From RUG14871 sp045539425 (GTDB taxonomy: Bacteria; Bacillota_I; Bacilli_A; Erysipelotrichales; Erysipelotrichaceae): DNA of 64,000 bases. The position numbers were made by a program, and so were the translations under genes. The stretch lies in NCBI GenBank assembly GCA_045539425.1, contig JAZQFH010000046.1:1-64000 (forward strand), in the 5' to 3' direction. The notes beneath the pieces are model-generated. The model was not told the DNA's origin, did no database searches, and saw only the letters and a program-made list of their open reading frames with translations. Below are positions 25,586 through 34,830 of the stretch, one piece after another. Numbering within the stretch: position 1 is the first letter of the stretch; each line of letters starts with the position of its first letter.

Positions 25586-26751
25586 TGTTTATGATTCTTT
25601 AAGAAGTGCTCCAGTTTGGCAATTGCCGCCTTGAGCTGCTCCAGCGAATAGGCATAGGAAATACGGACATATCCCTCTCCGCTCTCACCGAACGCATTAC
25701 CCGGAACCAGGGCCAGATTCTCTTCATCCAGAAGCGTTTCACAGAACGCTTCCGAGCTCATTCCCGTCACCCCGATATAGGGGAACACATAGAAGGCTCC
25801 TTCCGGAAGATGCGTCGTTAAGCCGATGCGGTTGAGTTCCTTCACCAGATAGTTTCTTCTCTGGCGGAAGGAAAGAAACATCGTATGGATATCCTCGTCC
25901 CCGTGATTCACCGCTTCCACTGCCGCATATTGCGAGACTGTCGGTGCGCACATGATGGTGTACTGATGGATCTTTAGGATCATGCTGATCAGATCCTTAT
26001 GCGCCAGAATGTAACCGATGCGATACCCCGTCATGGAATAGGCCTTGGAGAATCCGTTGATGACAACGGTACGCTCCTTTACCTCTTCAAATTCCGCGAT
26101 GCAGCAATGCGTTCCCTCATACGTCAGCTCCGCGTAGATCTCATCCGTGATCACATAGAGCTGATGCTTTTTTAATACCGGTACGATCGCCGCATAGTCT
26201 TCCCGCGTCATCACGCCTCCCGTCGGATTTCCCGGGAAATTGAGAATGACCGCTTTGGTCTTCGGGGTGATGGCTGCTTCGAGTGCTTCTTTTGTCAGTT
26301 TGAAACGGGTCTCTTCCTTCATCGGAATCTCCACCGTCTTCCCGCCTGCCATCTGAATGATGGAGTCATAGGCGACGTAAGCCGGTGTCGGCAGGATGAC
26401 TTCGTCCCCTTCCTTTAAGATCGTACGCAGCACCAGGTCGATGGCCTCAGATCCGCCGACCGTCACGATGACATCCGTTTCCGGATCATAGCTTACATGG
26501 AAGCGTCTCTGATAATAGTTGCAGATTCCCTTACGCAGTTCCAGCAGTCCGCGGTTGCCGGTATAGAACGTACGCCCTTTTTCTATGGCGTAGATGGCCG
26601 CCTCACGGATGTGCCACGGTGTGATGAAGTCCGGCTCCCCGACACCCAGCGAAATCACGTTTTTCCGTGTCGCGGCGATATCGAAGAATTTGCGGATGCC
26701 GCTCGGTTTCAGATTCCGTATGGTCTGATTAATTTCCTCATCGAAGATCAT
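25582..26751 (-). CDS. alaT: PLP-dependent class I/II aminotransferase, AlaT-like
   Basis: A 389-residue fold-type I aminotransferase, cytoplasmic. The PLP lysine is in NGFSKAYSMTGYRIGY near 237, the Asp that contacts the pyridine nitrogen in ITDEIYAELTY near 203, and NFPGNPTGG near 173. The start overlaps the stop of an Lrp-family regulator by four bases (ATGA type). That pairing equals the B. subtilis alaR-alaT (yugG-yugH) operon, in which AlaT makes alanine from pyruvate and glutamate. Other substrates such as aspartate or aromatic amino acids cannot be excluded from sequence. Confidence 0.88.
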   Translation of the reverse strand: MIFDEEINQTIRNLKPSGIRKFFDIAATRKNVISLGVGEPDFITPWHIREAAIYAIEKGRTFYTGNRGLLELRKGICNYYQRRFHVSYDPETDVIVTVGGSEAIDLVLRTILKEGDEVILPTPAYVAYDSIIQMAGGKTVEIPMKEETRFKLTKEALEAAITPKTKAVILNFPGNPTGGVMTREDYAAIVPVLKKHQLYVITDEIYAELTYEGTHCCIAEFEEVKERTVVINGFSKAYSMTGYRIGYILAHKDLISMILKIHQYTIMCAPTVSQYAAVEAVNHGDEDIHTMFLSFRQRRNYLVKELNRIGLTTHLPEGAFYVFPYIGVTGMSSEAFCETLLDEENLALVPGNAFGESGEGYVRISYAYSLEQLKAAIAKLEHFLKNHKQ

Positions 26752-27233
26752 GGCGTCACCAGAAGCCTTTCACCGTCTTCCACACTGTCTTCCAGAATGG
26801 TTCCGCTCTGCTTGTATTCCTTTAAGATAAACATCGTCTCGGTTCCGTTGATTCCTTCCGTCGGTGCCAGTTTATGGGCGACGAAATTGCTGATCTCACG
26901 CATCGTCTTTCCATTCACCTGTAACAGGAATTCCGCCTTCCCGCTCATCAGATACAGGGAACTGACTTCCGGATAGCGGGCAATGCGCATGGCGATGCGG
27001 TCGTATCCGCTCTCCCTCTCCGGCACGCAGTTGACGGCGATGATGGCCTTGGCAATCTCCGTGTCCGCCTTATCCCAGTTGATGATCGTATGATATCCGG
27101 CGATCACCTTTTTCTCTTCCAGATCGGCAATCCGGCCGCTGATGGTTTCTTCCGTCTCATTCAGCAGCTCTGCCAGATCCTTCGGCGTATAGCGTGCGTT
27201 GTTTTCCAACAGCTGCAGTAATTCATCTAACAT
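26748..27233 (-). CDS. alaR: Lrp/AsnC family regulator, AlaR-like
   Basis: A 161-residue transcription factor with an N-terminal winged helix-turn-helix (about 1-55; ARYTPKDLAELLNETEETISGRI) and a C-terminal RAM ligand-binding domain (about 65-145). It lies between an M28 peptidase gene (7-base overlap) and alaT (4-base overlap). By analogy to B. subtilis AlaR it would control the aminotransferase in response to alanine or a related amino acid. I found no clear operator in front of the operon. Confidence 0.87.
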   Translation of the reverse strand: MLDELLQLLENNARYTPKDLAELLNETEETISGRIADLEEKKVIAGYHTIINWDKADTEIAKAIIAVNCVPERESGYDRIAMRIARYPEVSSLYLMSGKAEFLLQVNGKTMREISNFVAHKLAPTEGINGTETMFILKEYKQSGTILEDSVEDGERLLVTP

Positions 27234-28477
27234 GTGCTCTTCCCCTCTTTTTTCTCTCTTCCGTAATATTTGTCGATCTCATCCTTCATGTTCTGCGGGA
27301 TCTCCTTTTTCACCATAACGGTGAAGGAGTTCGCCACCCGCTCCGTGAACTGACGGACGAAATCAATATCTTCCAGTAACAGCCGCTCATCCAGATGTTC
27401 GATCACATCAAAGCGATGATGGATCTCTCCGGTTCCCGGAGACGTCAGACGCGCAAAGCTCACCGCCGGCACACCTGCATCCGCAAACGGTGTGGAGTCA
27501 CTGGAATAGACGCCCTGCCGGCTTTCCAGCGGGAAACCGACTTCCTTGGCGAAATAATCAATATAATGAACCAGGGCTTCTTCCGCCGTCGCCACCGCAA
27601 CCCGCTTGCCCATGATGCTGCCAAGCATATCCAGATTGATATTCAGCCGAATCTCCTTCAAGGCATCCGGATGGTCTTTACAGTAGGCCTTGGAGCCCAG
27701 TAAGCCCCGCTCTTCCGATCCGCAGAAGAGAAAGCGCAGATGATGGCGCGGCTGATGTTCCTTAAAGTAGCGTGCCATGTCATATAGTGCCACTACACCG
27801 GTCGCGTTGTCGTAGATGCCTCTCGAATTCGGTACGCTGTCATAATGTGCCGAGAGGACGATGACTTCCTCGTTCTCGTATCCGTCCACTTCCGCGACGA
27901 CGTTTCTGGATGTCTTGGTTCCTTCCGTCTGTTTCACCGAGATGCGGACGCGCTGTGCCTGCTTCTGAACAAGCTCCATGGCATCCTCCACCTTGATGTT
28001 GATGCCGATCATTTTTCCCAGTGCCGCCAGCGGCTCGCGGAATTCCCGCTGATCCAGATCGTAGTCTTTATAATGATCGATCTTTCCGTTATAGGAGATG
28101 AAGGCTTTCGCTTTGGTATCCGCGAATTTCTTATATCCCGCAATCCCGACGTATCCGTTGACTAAAAGCACCTTGCCTTCCGCCTGCTTTTTCAGAACAT
28201 CGCTCTCCTGTTCATAGTAGAGCAGATCCGCTTCCAGATTTTCCACGCTTCCGCAGTTGTAATAGGCGGTAGCCTCATAGCTTTTCTGATACGGCGTCAG
28301 AACTTCAAAGCTGACTTTTTCAATGACGGCGCCCTGCGTTTCAAAGGTCTCCTGATATGCCTCAACTCCCGCTTCCCTAAGAGAGTTCTCGATCAGATCG
28401 GCGGCCTTGATCTCGTTTTCCGAGCCGCTCACACGCTCAAAGTATAATTCCTTCAGTAATTCGTAGGCTGTTTTCAT
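27227..28477 (-). CDS. M28 family zinc aminopeptidase
   Basis: A 416-residue di-zinc peptidase of the M28 family. Metal ligands are visible: His in SAHYDS and Asp in GIYDNATG near 225-245, the Glu pair in GSEERGLLGS near 278, Asp in NLDMLGS near 307, and a late His in EIHHRFD near 370. A PA-like inserted domain occupies about 95-150. There is no signal peptide, so it is probably cytoplasmic and acts on peptides, fitting an operon with the amino-acid regulator AlaR and aminotransferase AlaT. The ATG has a GAGGAAA SD. Confidence 0.87.
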   Translation of the reverse strand: MKTAYELLKELYFERVSGSENEIKAADLIENSLREAGVEAYQETFETQGAVIEKVSFEVLTPYQKSYEATAYYNCGSVENLEADLLYYEQESDVLKKQAEGKVLLVNGYVGIAGYKKFADTKAKAFISYNGKIDHYKDYDLDQREFREPLAALGKMIGINIKVEDAMELVQKQAQRVRISVKQTEGTKTSRNVVAEVDGYENEEVIVLSAHYDSVPNSRGIYDNATGVVALYDMARYFKEHQPRHHLRFLFCGSEERGLLGSKAYCKDHPDALKEIRLNINLDMLGSIMGKRVAVATAEEALVHYIDYFAKEVGFPLESRQGVYSSDSTPFADAGVPAVSFARLTSPGTGEIHHRFDVIEHLDERLLLEDIDFVRQFTERVANSFTVMVKKEIPQNMKDEIDKYYGREKKEGKSTC

Positions 28478-28521
28478 AGGCGTTTCCTCATATATATGTA
28501 ATACTTTATCACGAGTTTTTC

Positions 28522-28550
28522 AAAAGAAAAAGAGGAGATTACTCTCCTCT
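28522..28550 (-). terminator. Terminator overlapping the end of uvrB
   Basis: AGAGGAGA-GTAA-TCTCCTCT followed by TTTTC on the minus strand. The loop holds the uvrB stop codon, so the 5' arm is coding. Confidence 0.85.
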
Positions 28551-30509
28551 GATTTCGATAATAATATCCCGGAGCTCCGCTGCCCGCTCGAAGTCGAGCA
28601 CTCTTGCGGCTTCCTTCATTTCCTTTTCCAGAGACGCCAGCAGCTGTTCTTTGGCCACTTTGTCGTTTTTGGTTTTCTTCTTCATGTATCGGGAAGTCAT
28701 CTCCTTGGTTTCCTTGCCATGGATCGCTTCGCGGATCTCTTTCTTGATCGTCGTCGGTGTGATGTTGTGTACGCGGTTGTACTCTTCCTGGATTGCCCGG
28801 CGGCGGTTGGTCTCCTCGATTGCGTTACGCATCGAGTCCGTCATGCTGTCGGCATAGAGGAACACTTCGCCGTTGGCGTTACGTGCCGCTCGTCCGATCG
28901 TCTGAATCAGTGAACGCGTCGAACGCAGAAAACCTTCCTTATCGGCATCAAGAATCGCCACTAAGGAGACTTCCGGAATGTCCAGACCTTCTCTTAGGAG
29001 GTTGATGCCGACCAGGACATCGTACTTGCCTTTCCGCAGATCGCGGATGATATCCGTCCGCTCCAGCGTCTTGGTTTCATGATGCAGATAGACGACCTTC
29101 AGATTCATCTTCTTCAGATAAGCCGTCAGCTCCTCCGCCATCTTCACCGTCAGCGTCGTGATCAGCACGCGCTCGTTGCGTTTGGAGCGCAGCTGGATCT
29201 GATCGATGATGTCATCGATCTGTCCCGCACTCGGCTTGACCGTAATCTTCGGATCCAGAAGTCCCGTTGGCCGGATGATCTGTTCCACCGTATGGTTGTC
29301 CACTTTCTCAAGCTCGTAATCGCCCGGGGTTGCCGAGACGAAGATGGCCTGGTTGACCATGCCTTCCCACTCCTCAAAGCGCATCGGACGGTTGTCCAGT
29401 GCACTCGGAAGGCGGAAGCCGTAATCCACCAGCACCTGCTTTCTGGCCCTGTCCCCGTTAAACATGCCGCGGATCTGCGGAATGGAGACATGGCTCTCAT
29501 CCACCACCAGCAGGAAATCCTTCGGGAAGTAGTCATAGAGATTCCACGGACGCACACCCGGTTTTCTGCCGTCGATATGCATGGAGTAGTTCTCAATCCC
29601 GCTGCAGTAACCAAACTCACGCAGCGCTTCCAGATCGTAGCGTGTGCGCTGCTCGAGCCGTTCGTATTCCAGCGGCTTGTTGTTATCCTTAAAGTACTGC
29701 AGGCGTTCTTCCAGCTCCGCTTCGATATTGTCACAGGCGTGGCGGATCGATTCGATGTTCCGCGCATATTCCGTTGCCGGGAAGATATTGTAGACCGTAA
29801 AGCTGTTTAAGACCTTGTTTGTGACCGGATGTACTTCACTGATCCGCTCGATTTCATCATCAAACATCTCGATTCTGAGACGGAACTCATCCACATAGCC
29901 GAGGCAGACTTCAATGGAATCCCCGCGGACGCGGAAGGTTCCGCGCACCTGGTCCATATCGTTCCGCTTGTACTGCCGCTCCACCAGCATGCGCAATAGT
30001 TCATTGCGGTCCCACTTCTCCCCGACATGGATCGTGAAGAACATGTCCTTGTAGAGGTTCGGGTCCGAACTCGCATAGATGCTGGCAACGGAAGCCACGA
30101 TGATCGTGTCCCTTCTGCCCAGTACCGCATTCAGTGCCGCCATCCGGAGCATGTCCAGCTCATCATTGATCATGGCCGTCTTCTCGATGTAGGTATCCGT
30201 CTTCGGCACGTAGGCTTCCGGCTGATAGTAATCGAAGTTGGAGACGAAGTATTCCACGCGGTTATGCGGGAAGAGTTCCTTGAACTCCGAATAGAGCTGG
30301 CCGGCCAGCGTCTTGTTATGGACGAAGACGAGGGTCGGCTTCTGGACGTTCTGGATCACATTGGCGATGGTGAACGTTTTCCCGGTTCCGGTCGCGCCTA
30401 AAAGAACCTGGTATTTCTCATTGTTGAGAACACCGGCTGTCAGTTCTCTGATTGCCTCCGGCTGGTCCCCGGTCGGCTGGAATGGGGAAACAAGTTCAAA
30501 TTTATTCAT
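28539..30509 (-). CDS. uvrB: Excinuclease ABC subunit B
   Basis: Helicase-like damage-verification subunit of nucleotide excision repair, loaded by UvrA and recruiting UvrC. The 656 residues are standard. It has Walker A GATGTGKTF near 39, the beta-hairpin region with YYQPEAYVP near 92, the DESH motif VVDESH near 338, RAxR-like GRAARNANG and a C-terminal UVR domain (about 620-655, ARVLDFERAAELRD) that contacts UvrC. Its start overlaps the stop of the CtpA-like protease gene by eight bases, so it is coupled to it and not to uvrA, which is 22 kb away. Confidence 0.97.
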   Translation of the reverse strand: MNKFELVSPFQPTGDQPEAIRELTAGVLNNEKYQVLLGATGTGKTFTIANVIQNVQKPTLVFVHNKTLAGQLYSEFKELFPHNRVEYFVSNFDYYQPEAYVPKTDTYIEKTAMINDELDMLRMAALNAVLGRRDTIIVASVASIYASSDPNLYKDMFFTIHVGEKWDRNELLRMLVERQYKRNDMDQVRGTFRVRGDSIEVCLGYVDEFRLRIEMFDDEIERISEVHPVTNKVLNSFTVYNIFPATEYARNIESIRHACDNIEAELEERLQYFKDNNKPLEYERLEQRTRYDLEALREFGYCSGIENYSMHIDGRKPGVRPWNLYDYFPKDFLLVVDESHVSIPQIRGMFNGDRARKQVLVDYGFRLPSALDNRPMRFEEWEGMVNQAIFVSATPGDYELEKVDNHTVEQIIRPTGLLDPKITVKPSAGQIDDIIDQIQLRSKRNERVLITTLTVKMAEELTAYLKKMNLKVVYLHHETKTLERTDIIRDLRKGKYDVLVGINLLREGLDIPEVSLVAILDADKEGFLRSTRSLIQTIGRAARNANGEVFLYADSMTDSMRNAIEETNRRRAIQEEYNRVHNITPTTIKKEIREAIHGKETKEMTSRYMKKKTKNDKVAKEQLLASLEKEMKEAARVLDFERAAELRDIIIEIRGE

Positions 30510-32022
30510 TCAGTAATTCTTCCGCTTTCAAAAGCTGTAAATCATATTTATAGGTATCCAGGTTATAGACCCGGGTGACTTCGGAGCACATCAGGGATGC
30601 CGTTTCCGCATCGATCTCTCCGCTCTCCGCTAAGCCCATATCTCTCTGGAACGCTTTCACGCTGTCCACTAAGGCTGAGGAGAAATAGCCGTCAAAGCGG
30701 TCGACCGGATAACCCAGGAAGTCCAGTGCGTACTGCAGGGTACCGAGTCTGCCATCCACCATGTCGTTGCGGATGACTTCCCCTTCCTCAAGCGTCACAT
30801 AGCTCATGTTCAGAATCGGATGCAGTTCCACATTGTAGTCCGGCTCAATTCCGACCAGGTTGATGATGTTGCCGTTCGGCGTACGCCAGATGCCGTGCGT
30901 ATATTTTAATGTCGATCCGTCCGAATAGTAGTACGGAATCTGGATCGTGCTCTTGCCGTACGTTCTCACGCCGACAAAGGTCGCCTTGCCGTTTTGCGTT
31001 AAGGCGCCGATCAGAGCTTCCGATGCACTGGCGGAGTTCTCGTTGCCGAGAATGATCATCTTGTCAAAGACATACTGGTTCTTACCGGTTGCCGTGCTCT
31101 GAATGATCTGTCCGTCAGAGTATTCCTGCGTCAGGATCACCTGACCCGGATCGAGGAATAAGTCGGCAACACCGATGAGGCTGCTGAGATAGCCGCCGCC
31201 GTCATCCCGTACGTCAATGATGAGTTTATTGATATTGTTCTGTTTGAAATAGTCCAGATATTTCTGGATCTCCGTCGGCGCTGCCGTGGAGAACTGATAC
31301 AGTTCCAGATAGCCGTAGCCGTTGCGGATCTCCCCGTAGATGGAGTTTTCCACCACACCACGGGTGATGTCCACGGAATACTCTTCGTTCTGACGGATGT
31401 AGGTAATATTGACAATGGTTCCTTCCTTACCCTGGACCGCTTCCTTGATCTGTTCCGTATCCCATGTAGTGACGTCCTTGCCGTCCACCTTCGTGATCAT
31501 ATCACCCGGCTGTAATCCCGCCTTATAGGCAGGTGCATCATAGAAGACTTTCAGAATCAGGATCTTGTCGTCCAGCTTGCTGTAGGAAACACCGATTCCC
31601 ACAAAGCCGAGATCAATGCCCTGCTGGAAAGCAAGAGCTTCCTCTGCCGTCATATAATCCGTATGCGGGTCGATGTCGTTACCGATCATGCCCTTTACGG
31701 CACGGTCGATCAGTGCATTTTCCGGATCTTCCAGATCATTCACAAACCACCAGTCTTCCAGCAGTTTGTTATAGATGGACTCCAGTCTTCCGAACTGTCC
31801 GGATGTACCCTGCGGAGAGTGGTCCGTATTTCCCTGCGTCCCGCTTCTGCCGATATAGATACCTAAGCCCAGAGAGCCGCTTAAGAGCAGCAACATGGCC
31901 AGAAACAGTACAACCACATTGCGTTTTCTTGCCCGCTCTTCTTCCAGAGCCTTCTTTTCATCCGGCCAGAGATGGCGTTCCAGTTTTATTTCCACGCGTT
32001 TTTCTTCGTTATTTTCACTCAT
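30502..32022 (-). CDS. S41 carboxy-terminal processing protease with PDZ and peptidoglycan-binding domain
   Basis: A membrane-anchored CtpA/CtpB-type serine protease of 506 residues. A cytoplasmic Lys/Arg-rich tail is followed by one membrane helix (about 38-60), a linker, a PDZ domain (about 135-215), the S41 domain with Ser in GNENSASASE near 337 and Lys in TYGKSTIQ near 362, and a C-terminal PG_binding_1 domain (about 420-490, GYFSSALVDSVKAFQ). It would act outside, processing wall or signalling proteins. I prefer the ATG at 32022, eight bases after AGGTGG, over a GTG four codons earlier. It is encoded just after ptsH and overlaps uvrB. Confidence 0.92.
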   Translation of the reverse strand: MSENNEEKRVEIKLERHLWPDEKKALEEERARKRNVVVLFLAMLLLLSGSLGLGIYIGRSGTQGNTDHSPQGTSGQFGRLESIYNKLLEDWWFVNDLEDPENALIDRAVKGMIGNDIDPHTDYMTAEEALAFQQGIDLGFVGIGVSYSKLDDKILILKVFYDAPAYKAGLQPGDMITKVDGKDVTTWDTEQIKEAVQGKEGTIVNITYIRQNEEYSVDITRGVVENSIYGEIRNGYGYLELYQFSTAAPTEIQKYLDYFKQNNINKLIIDVRDDGGGYLSSLIGVADLFLDPGQVILTQEYSDGQIIQSTATGKNQYVFDKMIILGNENSASASEALIGALTQNGKATFVGVRTYGKSTIQIPYYYSDGSTLKYTHGIWRTPNGNIINLVGIEPDYNVELHPILNMSYVTLEEGEVIRNDMVDGRLGTLQYALDFLGYPVDRFDGYFSSALVDSVKAFQRDMGLAESGEIDAETASLMCSEVTRVYNLDTYKYDLQLLKAEELLNE

Positions 32023-32067
32023 ATTCGTATCCACCTGTCTCTGTTAGTTTACTCTATTTCAAGGGAA

Positions 32068-32091
32068 ATGAAAAGGAAGACGATGTCTTCC
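32068..32091 (-). terminator. Terminator of ptsH
   Basis: GGAAGAC-ATC-GTCTTCC followed on the minus strand by TTTTCATTT, between ptsH and the CtpA-like gene. Confidence 0.75.
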
Positions 32092-32120
32092 TCACGTTTT
32101 ACGATTCCTTAACTGCCTGA

Positions 32121-32390
32121 TTATTTAATGACTTTCTGGTCACGCAGAACCTGTTCGATTGTTGCGATCGCTTCGTCTTCGTTTTCACCGTCAACAGTGA
32201 TCGTGATTTCGGACTGTGTAGGAATACCTAAGGACATGACGCCCATGATGGATTTCATGTTAACGGAACGGCCCTTGAAGGAGACGTTGACATTGCAGCC
32301 TTTGAATTTGCTGGCGGCATTGACAGCAACCGTTGCCGGACGGGCATGTAATCCTACCGGATCGATAACGAATACATTAACTTCTTTCAT
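32121..32390 (-). CDS. ptsH: Phosphocarrier protein HPr
   Basis: Small cytoplasmic PTS phosphocarrier (89 residues). VGLHARPAT puts the enzyme I-phosphorylated histidine at 15, and MKSIMGVMSLG carries the HprK-target serine at 47 (Ser46 in mature numbering), so both regulatory sites are present. It is monocistronic, without ptsI next to it, which differs from the usual ptsHI operon; it has its own promoter (TTGTAA-N17-TAGAAT), SD (GGAGG) and terminator. It is the likely partner of HprK at 3.0 kb and of CcpA at the cre site at 10.6 kb. It is distinct from the HPr domain fused to lactate dehydrogenase. Confidence 0.97.
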   Translation of the reverse strand: MKEVNVFVIDPVGLHARPATVAVNAASKFKGCNVNVSFKGRSVNMKSIMGVMSLGIPTQSEITITVDGENEDEAIATIEQVLRDQKVIK

Positions 32391-32416
32391 TGTAAATTAC
32401 CTCCATTGCTAAGTTA

Positions 32417-32445
32417 ATTCTATATTATTTAATTTTAATTTACAA
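32417..32445 (-). promoter_or_regulatory. Promoter of ptsH
   Basis: Minus strand TTGTAA, 17 bases, TAGAAT, in an AT-rich stretch about 27 bases before the start codon. Confidence 0.6.
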
Positions 32446-32455
32446 GAATCATCAG

Positions 32456-32977
32456 TTACTTGCCAAGAAATTGACGTAAGTTGCCTGCGTTAACCGCTTT
32501 GAGGATAATTGTATCCGCCGTATAGAGCGGTTTATCGCTTTTGTGCTTTCTCAGTTTTGCCGGGTTTGTCTCTTCTTTCGGGTTCAGAATGAGGTCGCTG
32601 CTCTTGCCTGTAACCTTTTCTTCCACGATCTTATTGATGTTGCTGAGGTTGATTTCCTTGCGGACATTGTCCTCATTGTCACAGACCAGTACGCGGACGT
32701 TTGTAATATAGTACTTTTCATCCGGCTGTTTCGTGAAGGCCTGGACATAGTTGTAGCCGACATATAGGACACCGGCCAGTGTAATTAAGCCGACTAAGAC
32801 CAGTAACGGATAGAAGTTCGGAATGGACTTCATCACGTAACGGAAGAAGAAGCACAGCGCCAGTAAGATGAGCGTGCCAATCAAATATGGGCGATTTGCC
32901 TTTCTCGCCTGATCAACCAGATTCGGTTTTGTTTCCAGTTTTAACTCCTCTTTTGGATTTAATGCATATTTCTTCAT
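32456..32977 (-). CDS. Membrane protein with PH-like domain, unknown function
   Basis: A 173-residue protein I cannot name. A charged N terminus (1-28) precedes two membrane helices (about 31-47 and 56-75). The remaining about 95 residues are cytoplasmic and start EKYYITNVRVLVCDNEDNVRKEINLSNI-like, a beta-strand pattern similar to bacterial PH (DUF304/YdbT) domains. It lies between ptsH and a SIS gene with its own promoter. Ends without a clear terminator before ptsH's promoter. Role unknown. Confidence 0.75.
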   Translation of the reverse strand: MKKYALNPKEELKLETKPNLVDQARKANRPYLIGTLILLALCFFFRYVMKSIPNFYPLLVLVGLITLAGVLYVGYNYVQAFTKQPDEKYYITNVRVLVCDNEDNVRKEINLSNINKIVEEKVTGKSSDLILNPKEETNPAKLRKHKSDKPLYTADTIILKAVNAGNLRQFLGK

Positions 32978-33014
32978 TTAATTCACCCCATTGAAATAAA
33001 TCATAACACTATAT

Positions 33015-33043
33015 ATTATACGCATTCTTGCGGGATTCCTCAA
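33015..33043 (-). promoter_or_regulatory. Promoter of the PH-like membrane protein gene
   Basis: Minus strand TTGAGG, 17 bases, TATAAT, about 38 bases before the start codon: a near-consensus sigma-A promoter. Confidence 0.7.
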
Positions 33044-33101
33044 CCTCACGCACTTTCAAAACGACCCGGAAATGTGAAAATTTGCTGAATTGTGACAAAA
33101 A

Positions 33102-33132
33102 TGGAAAAGCCGCAGGAGATCTCCCTGCGGCC
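33102..33132 (-). terminator. Terminator of the SIS gene at 33.2 kb
   Basis: GCCGCAGG-GAGATCT-CCTGCGGC followed on the minus strand by TTTTTCC. Confidence 0.88.
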
Positions 33133-33152
33133 AAAGGAAAAAGGTTTTCCGT

Positions 33153-34241
33153 TTATTGTTCCGGTTTGTCTTCGTCGTGCGTATTGAAATATCTCGGCTT
33201 GTCGCTGGTCATCATTTCCGCCATTGGCGGGACCGGCACACCGAAGTCATTGGCCAGACGATAGGCAATGATCTGCACGACAGGAGCGTATTCAATGGAG
33301 ATGAAATTCCTGGAAGCCGGCTCAAACGCGAGGTCTGTTTCGTCCTGCGTATTGCGTCCGACGATGAAGCCGTGACCGTTGAATTCCTTCTTCATCATGG
33401 TGGAAACACCCTGGACCAGCTTGTCATCCTTGCCGCCGTCGCTTAACGTGATGACGATATGATCTTTTGTGAAGCCCATGGTCGGACCATGCAGGCCGTC
33501 ATCCATCTCATAACCTACGGAAATGAAGCGTTTCGCTGTTTCCAGAATCTTCAGGGCGCCTTCCAGTGCGACACCGTAGAGGGAATCCGGACCGTAGAGA
33601 ATGATATCCGTTCCGCCGTTCAGTACGTCTTTATATTTGTCAAACCACACCATCGTTTTCGCCGAGATGGCTTTGTGGCTTTCCGGTACCTTGCGGGCAT
33701 CTTCAATATAGGCATTGTATTCTTCTTCGCTGAGATATCCTCTCGCTCTGCCGATTTCCATTCCCAGTAACATCTGAGTAAGAACGCTGGAGCAGTAGCC
33801 GATGGTACGCATGCCGTACTCTTCATAGCCGCAGCCCATATCAACCCAGACATCTGCCTCATCATCCAGCGGTGTGTGTTCCTTCCCGGTGATGGCGACC
33901 GTCAGACAGCCCATATCCTTGACTTTCTTAAGTGCCGCCTGGGTCAGAGTGGATGTTCCGCTCTGGGATGTAAATACGTAAACCGCATTCGGATTGTAGG
34001 CAACTTTTGCCAGAAACGGATTCGGGATCATGGCTTCGGCACTGACGCCGCTGGCCTTTTCCACGAAACGGACGGAAGTCTGGGCACTGGTATTGCTGGT
34101 GCCGCTGCCGACAAAATAAACTCCCGTGATCTCTCTGTCTTTGATCGCTTCACGGAATGCGCGGAATGTCCCCTCACGCTTGTCCAGAATGGACGTGACG
34201 ATCTGCGGGACACGGTTAATACAATCTAACATTGTAACCAT
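33153..34241 (-). CDS. SIS-domain sugar isomerase/deglycase (FrlB/GlmS-C type)
   Basis: A 362-residue double-SIS protein. The first SIS has VYFVGSGTSNTSAQ (about 40-53) and TSQSGTSTLT (about 91-100), which are phosphosugar-binding serine loops; the second has IILYGPDSLYGVALEGALKILE (about 215-236). It lacks the glutaminase half of GlmS, so it is an isomerase or a deglycase of the FrlB/GfrF group acting on amino- or Amadori-sugar phosphates. It is monocistronic. Two further relatives lie at 44.8 kb and 49.4 kb. The substrate is not known. Confidence 0.85.
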   Translation of the reverse strand: MVTMLDCINRVPQIVTSILDKREGTFRAFREAIKDREITGVYFVGSGTSNTSAQTSVRFVEKASGVSAEAMIPNPFLAKVAYNPNAVYVFTSQSGTSTLTQAALKKVKDMGCLTVAITGKEHTPLDDEADVWVDMGCGYEEYGMRTIGYCSSVLTQMLLGMEIGRARGYLSEEEYNAYIEDARKVPESHKAISAKTMVWFDKYKDVLNGGTDIILYGPDSLYGVALEGALKILETAKRFISVGYEMDDGLHGPTMGFTKDHIVITLSDGGKDDKLVQGVSTMMKKEFNGHGFIVGRNTQDETDLAFEPASRNFISIEYAPVVQIIAYRLANDFGVPVPPMAEMMTSDKPRYFNTHDEDKPEQ

Positions 34242-34329
34242 ATGGAATTATTCCTCCTGTTTTTTCTTTATTGTATCACCAATTCCAAAGGCGGATTTTG
34301 AGAGTGAATGGGAAGATGTCGATTATTCA

Positions 34330-34356
34330 GAAAAAGAGGAAGCAGGCTTCCTCTTA
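34330..34356 (-). terminator. Terminator overlapping the rlmH stop codon
   Basis: Minus strand AAGAGGAAGC and GCTTCCTCTT followed by TTTCTG. The 5' arm begins at the stop codon of rlmH and ends the M23-walJ-htrA-rlmH unit. Confidence 0.82.
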
Positions 34357-34830
34357 CTTGTGATACGGTTCATGTTTCATGATTTTATATGCGCGATAGA
34401 TCTGCTCCAACAGGATCAGACGCACCAGCTGGTGCGGAAAGGTCAGCTCGCTTAACTGCCAGAGGAAATCCGCTCTGGCTTTGACTTCCTCACTGACACC
34501 CAGCGATCCGCCGATCACAAAGGTCAGATCCGGATGCCCTTCATTAAAGAGCTGTTCCATCTTTTCGCTCAGAGCTACGGAAGATAACATCTTCCCCTTC
34601 AGCTCAAGCAGGATCACATACTCCTTATCCTTAATCCGGCTGAGGATGCGTTCCCCTTCCTTCTTTTTGATCTGTTCATTCATGGCTTCGGAATTGCTCT
34701 GAAGCGTGGCTTCATCGCTGACTTCCTCAATGGAAAGAGTGCAGTAGCCGCTCAGGCGTTTCTGATATTCCTTTAATAGCTCCTGCATGGCCTTCTCACG
34801 GATCTTTCCGACACAGACCACCTTAAGCAT
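34354..34830 (-). CDS. rlmH: 23S rRNA (pseudouridine-1915-N3) methyltransferase
   Basis: A 158-residue SPOUT methyltransferase that modifies pseudouridine 1915 of 23S rRNA. The C-terminal knot region carries FVIGGSLGVSEEVKARAD near 104 and LTFPHQLVRLILLEQIYRA near 129-147, the SAM-binding signature of the family. Length equals the norm (155-160). Start overlaps the htrA-like gene stop by eight bases. It is the last gene of the walJ-htrA-rlmH series also seen in Bacillus and Staphylococcus. Confidence 0.97.
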   Translation of the reverse strand: MLKVVCVGKIREKAMQELLKEYQKRLSGYCTLSIEEVSDEATLQSNSEAMNEQIKKKEGERILSRIKDKEYVILLELKGKMLSSVALSEKMEQLFNEGHPDLTFVIGGSLGVSEEVKARADFLWQLSELTFPHQLVRLILLEQIYRAYKIMKHEPYHK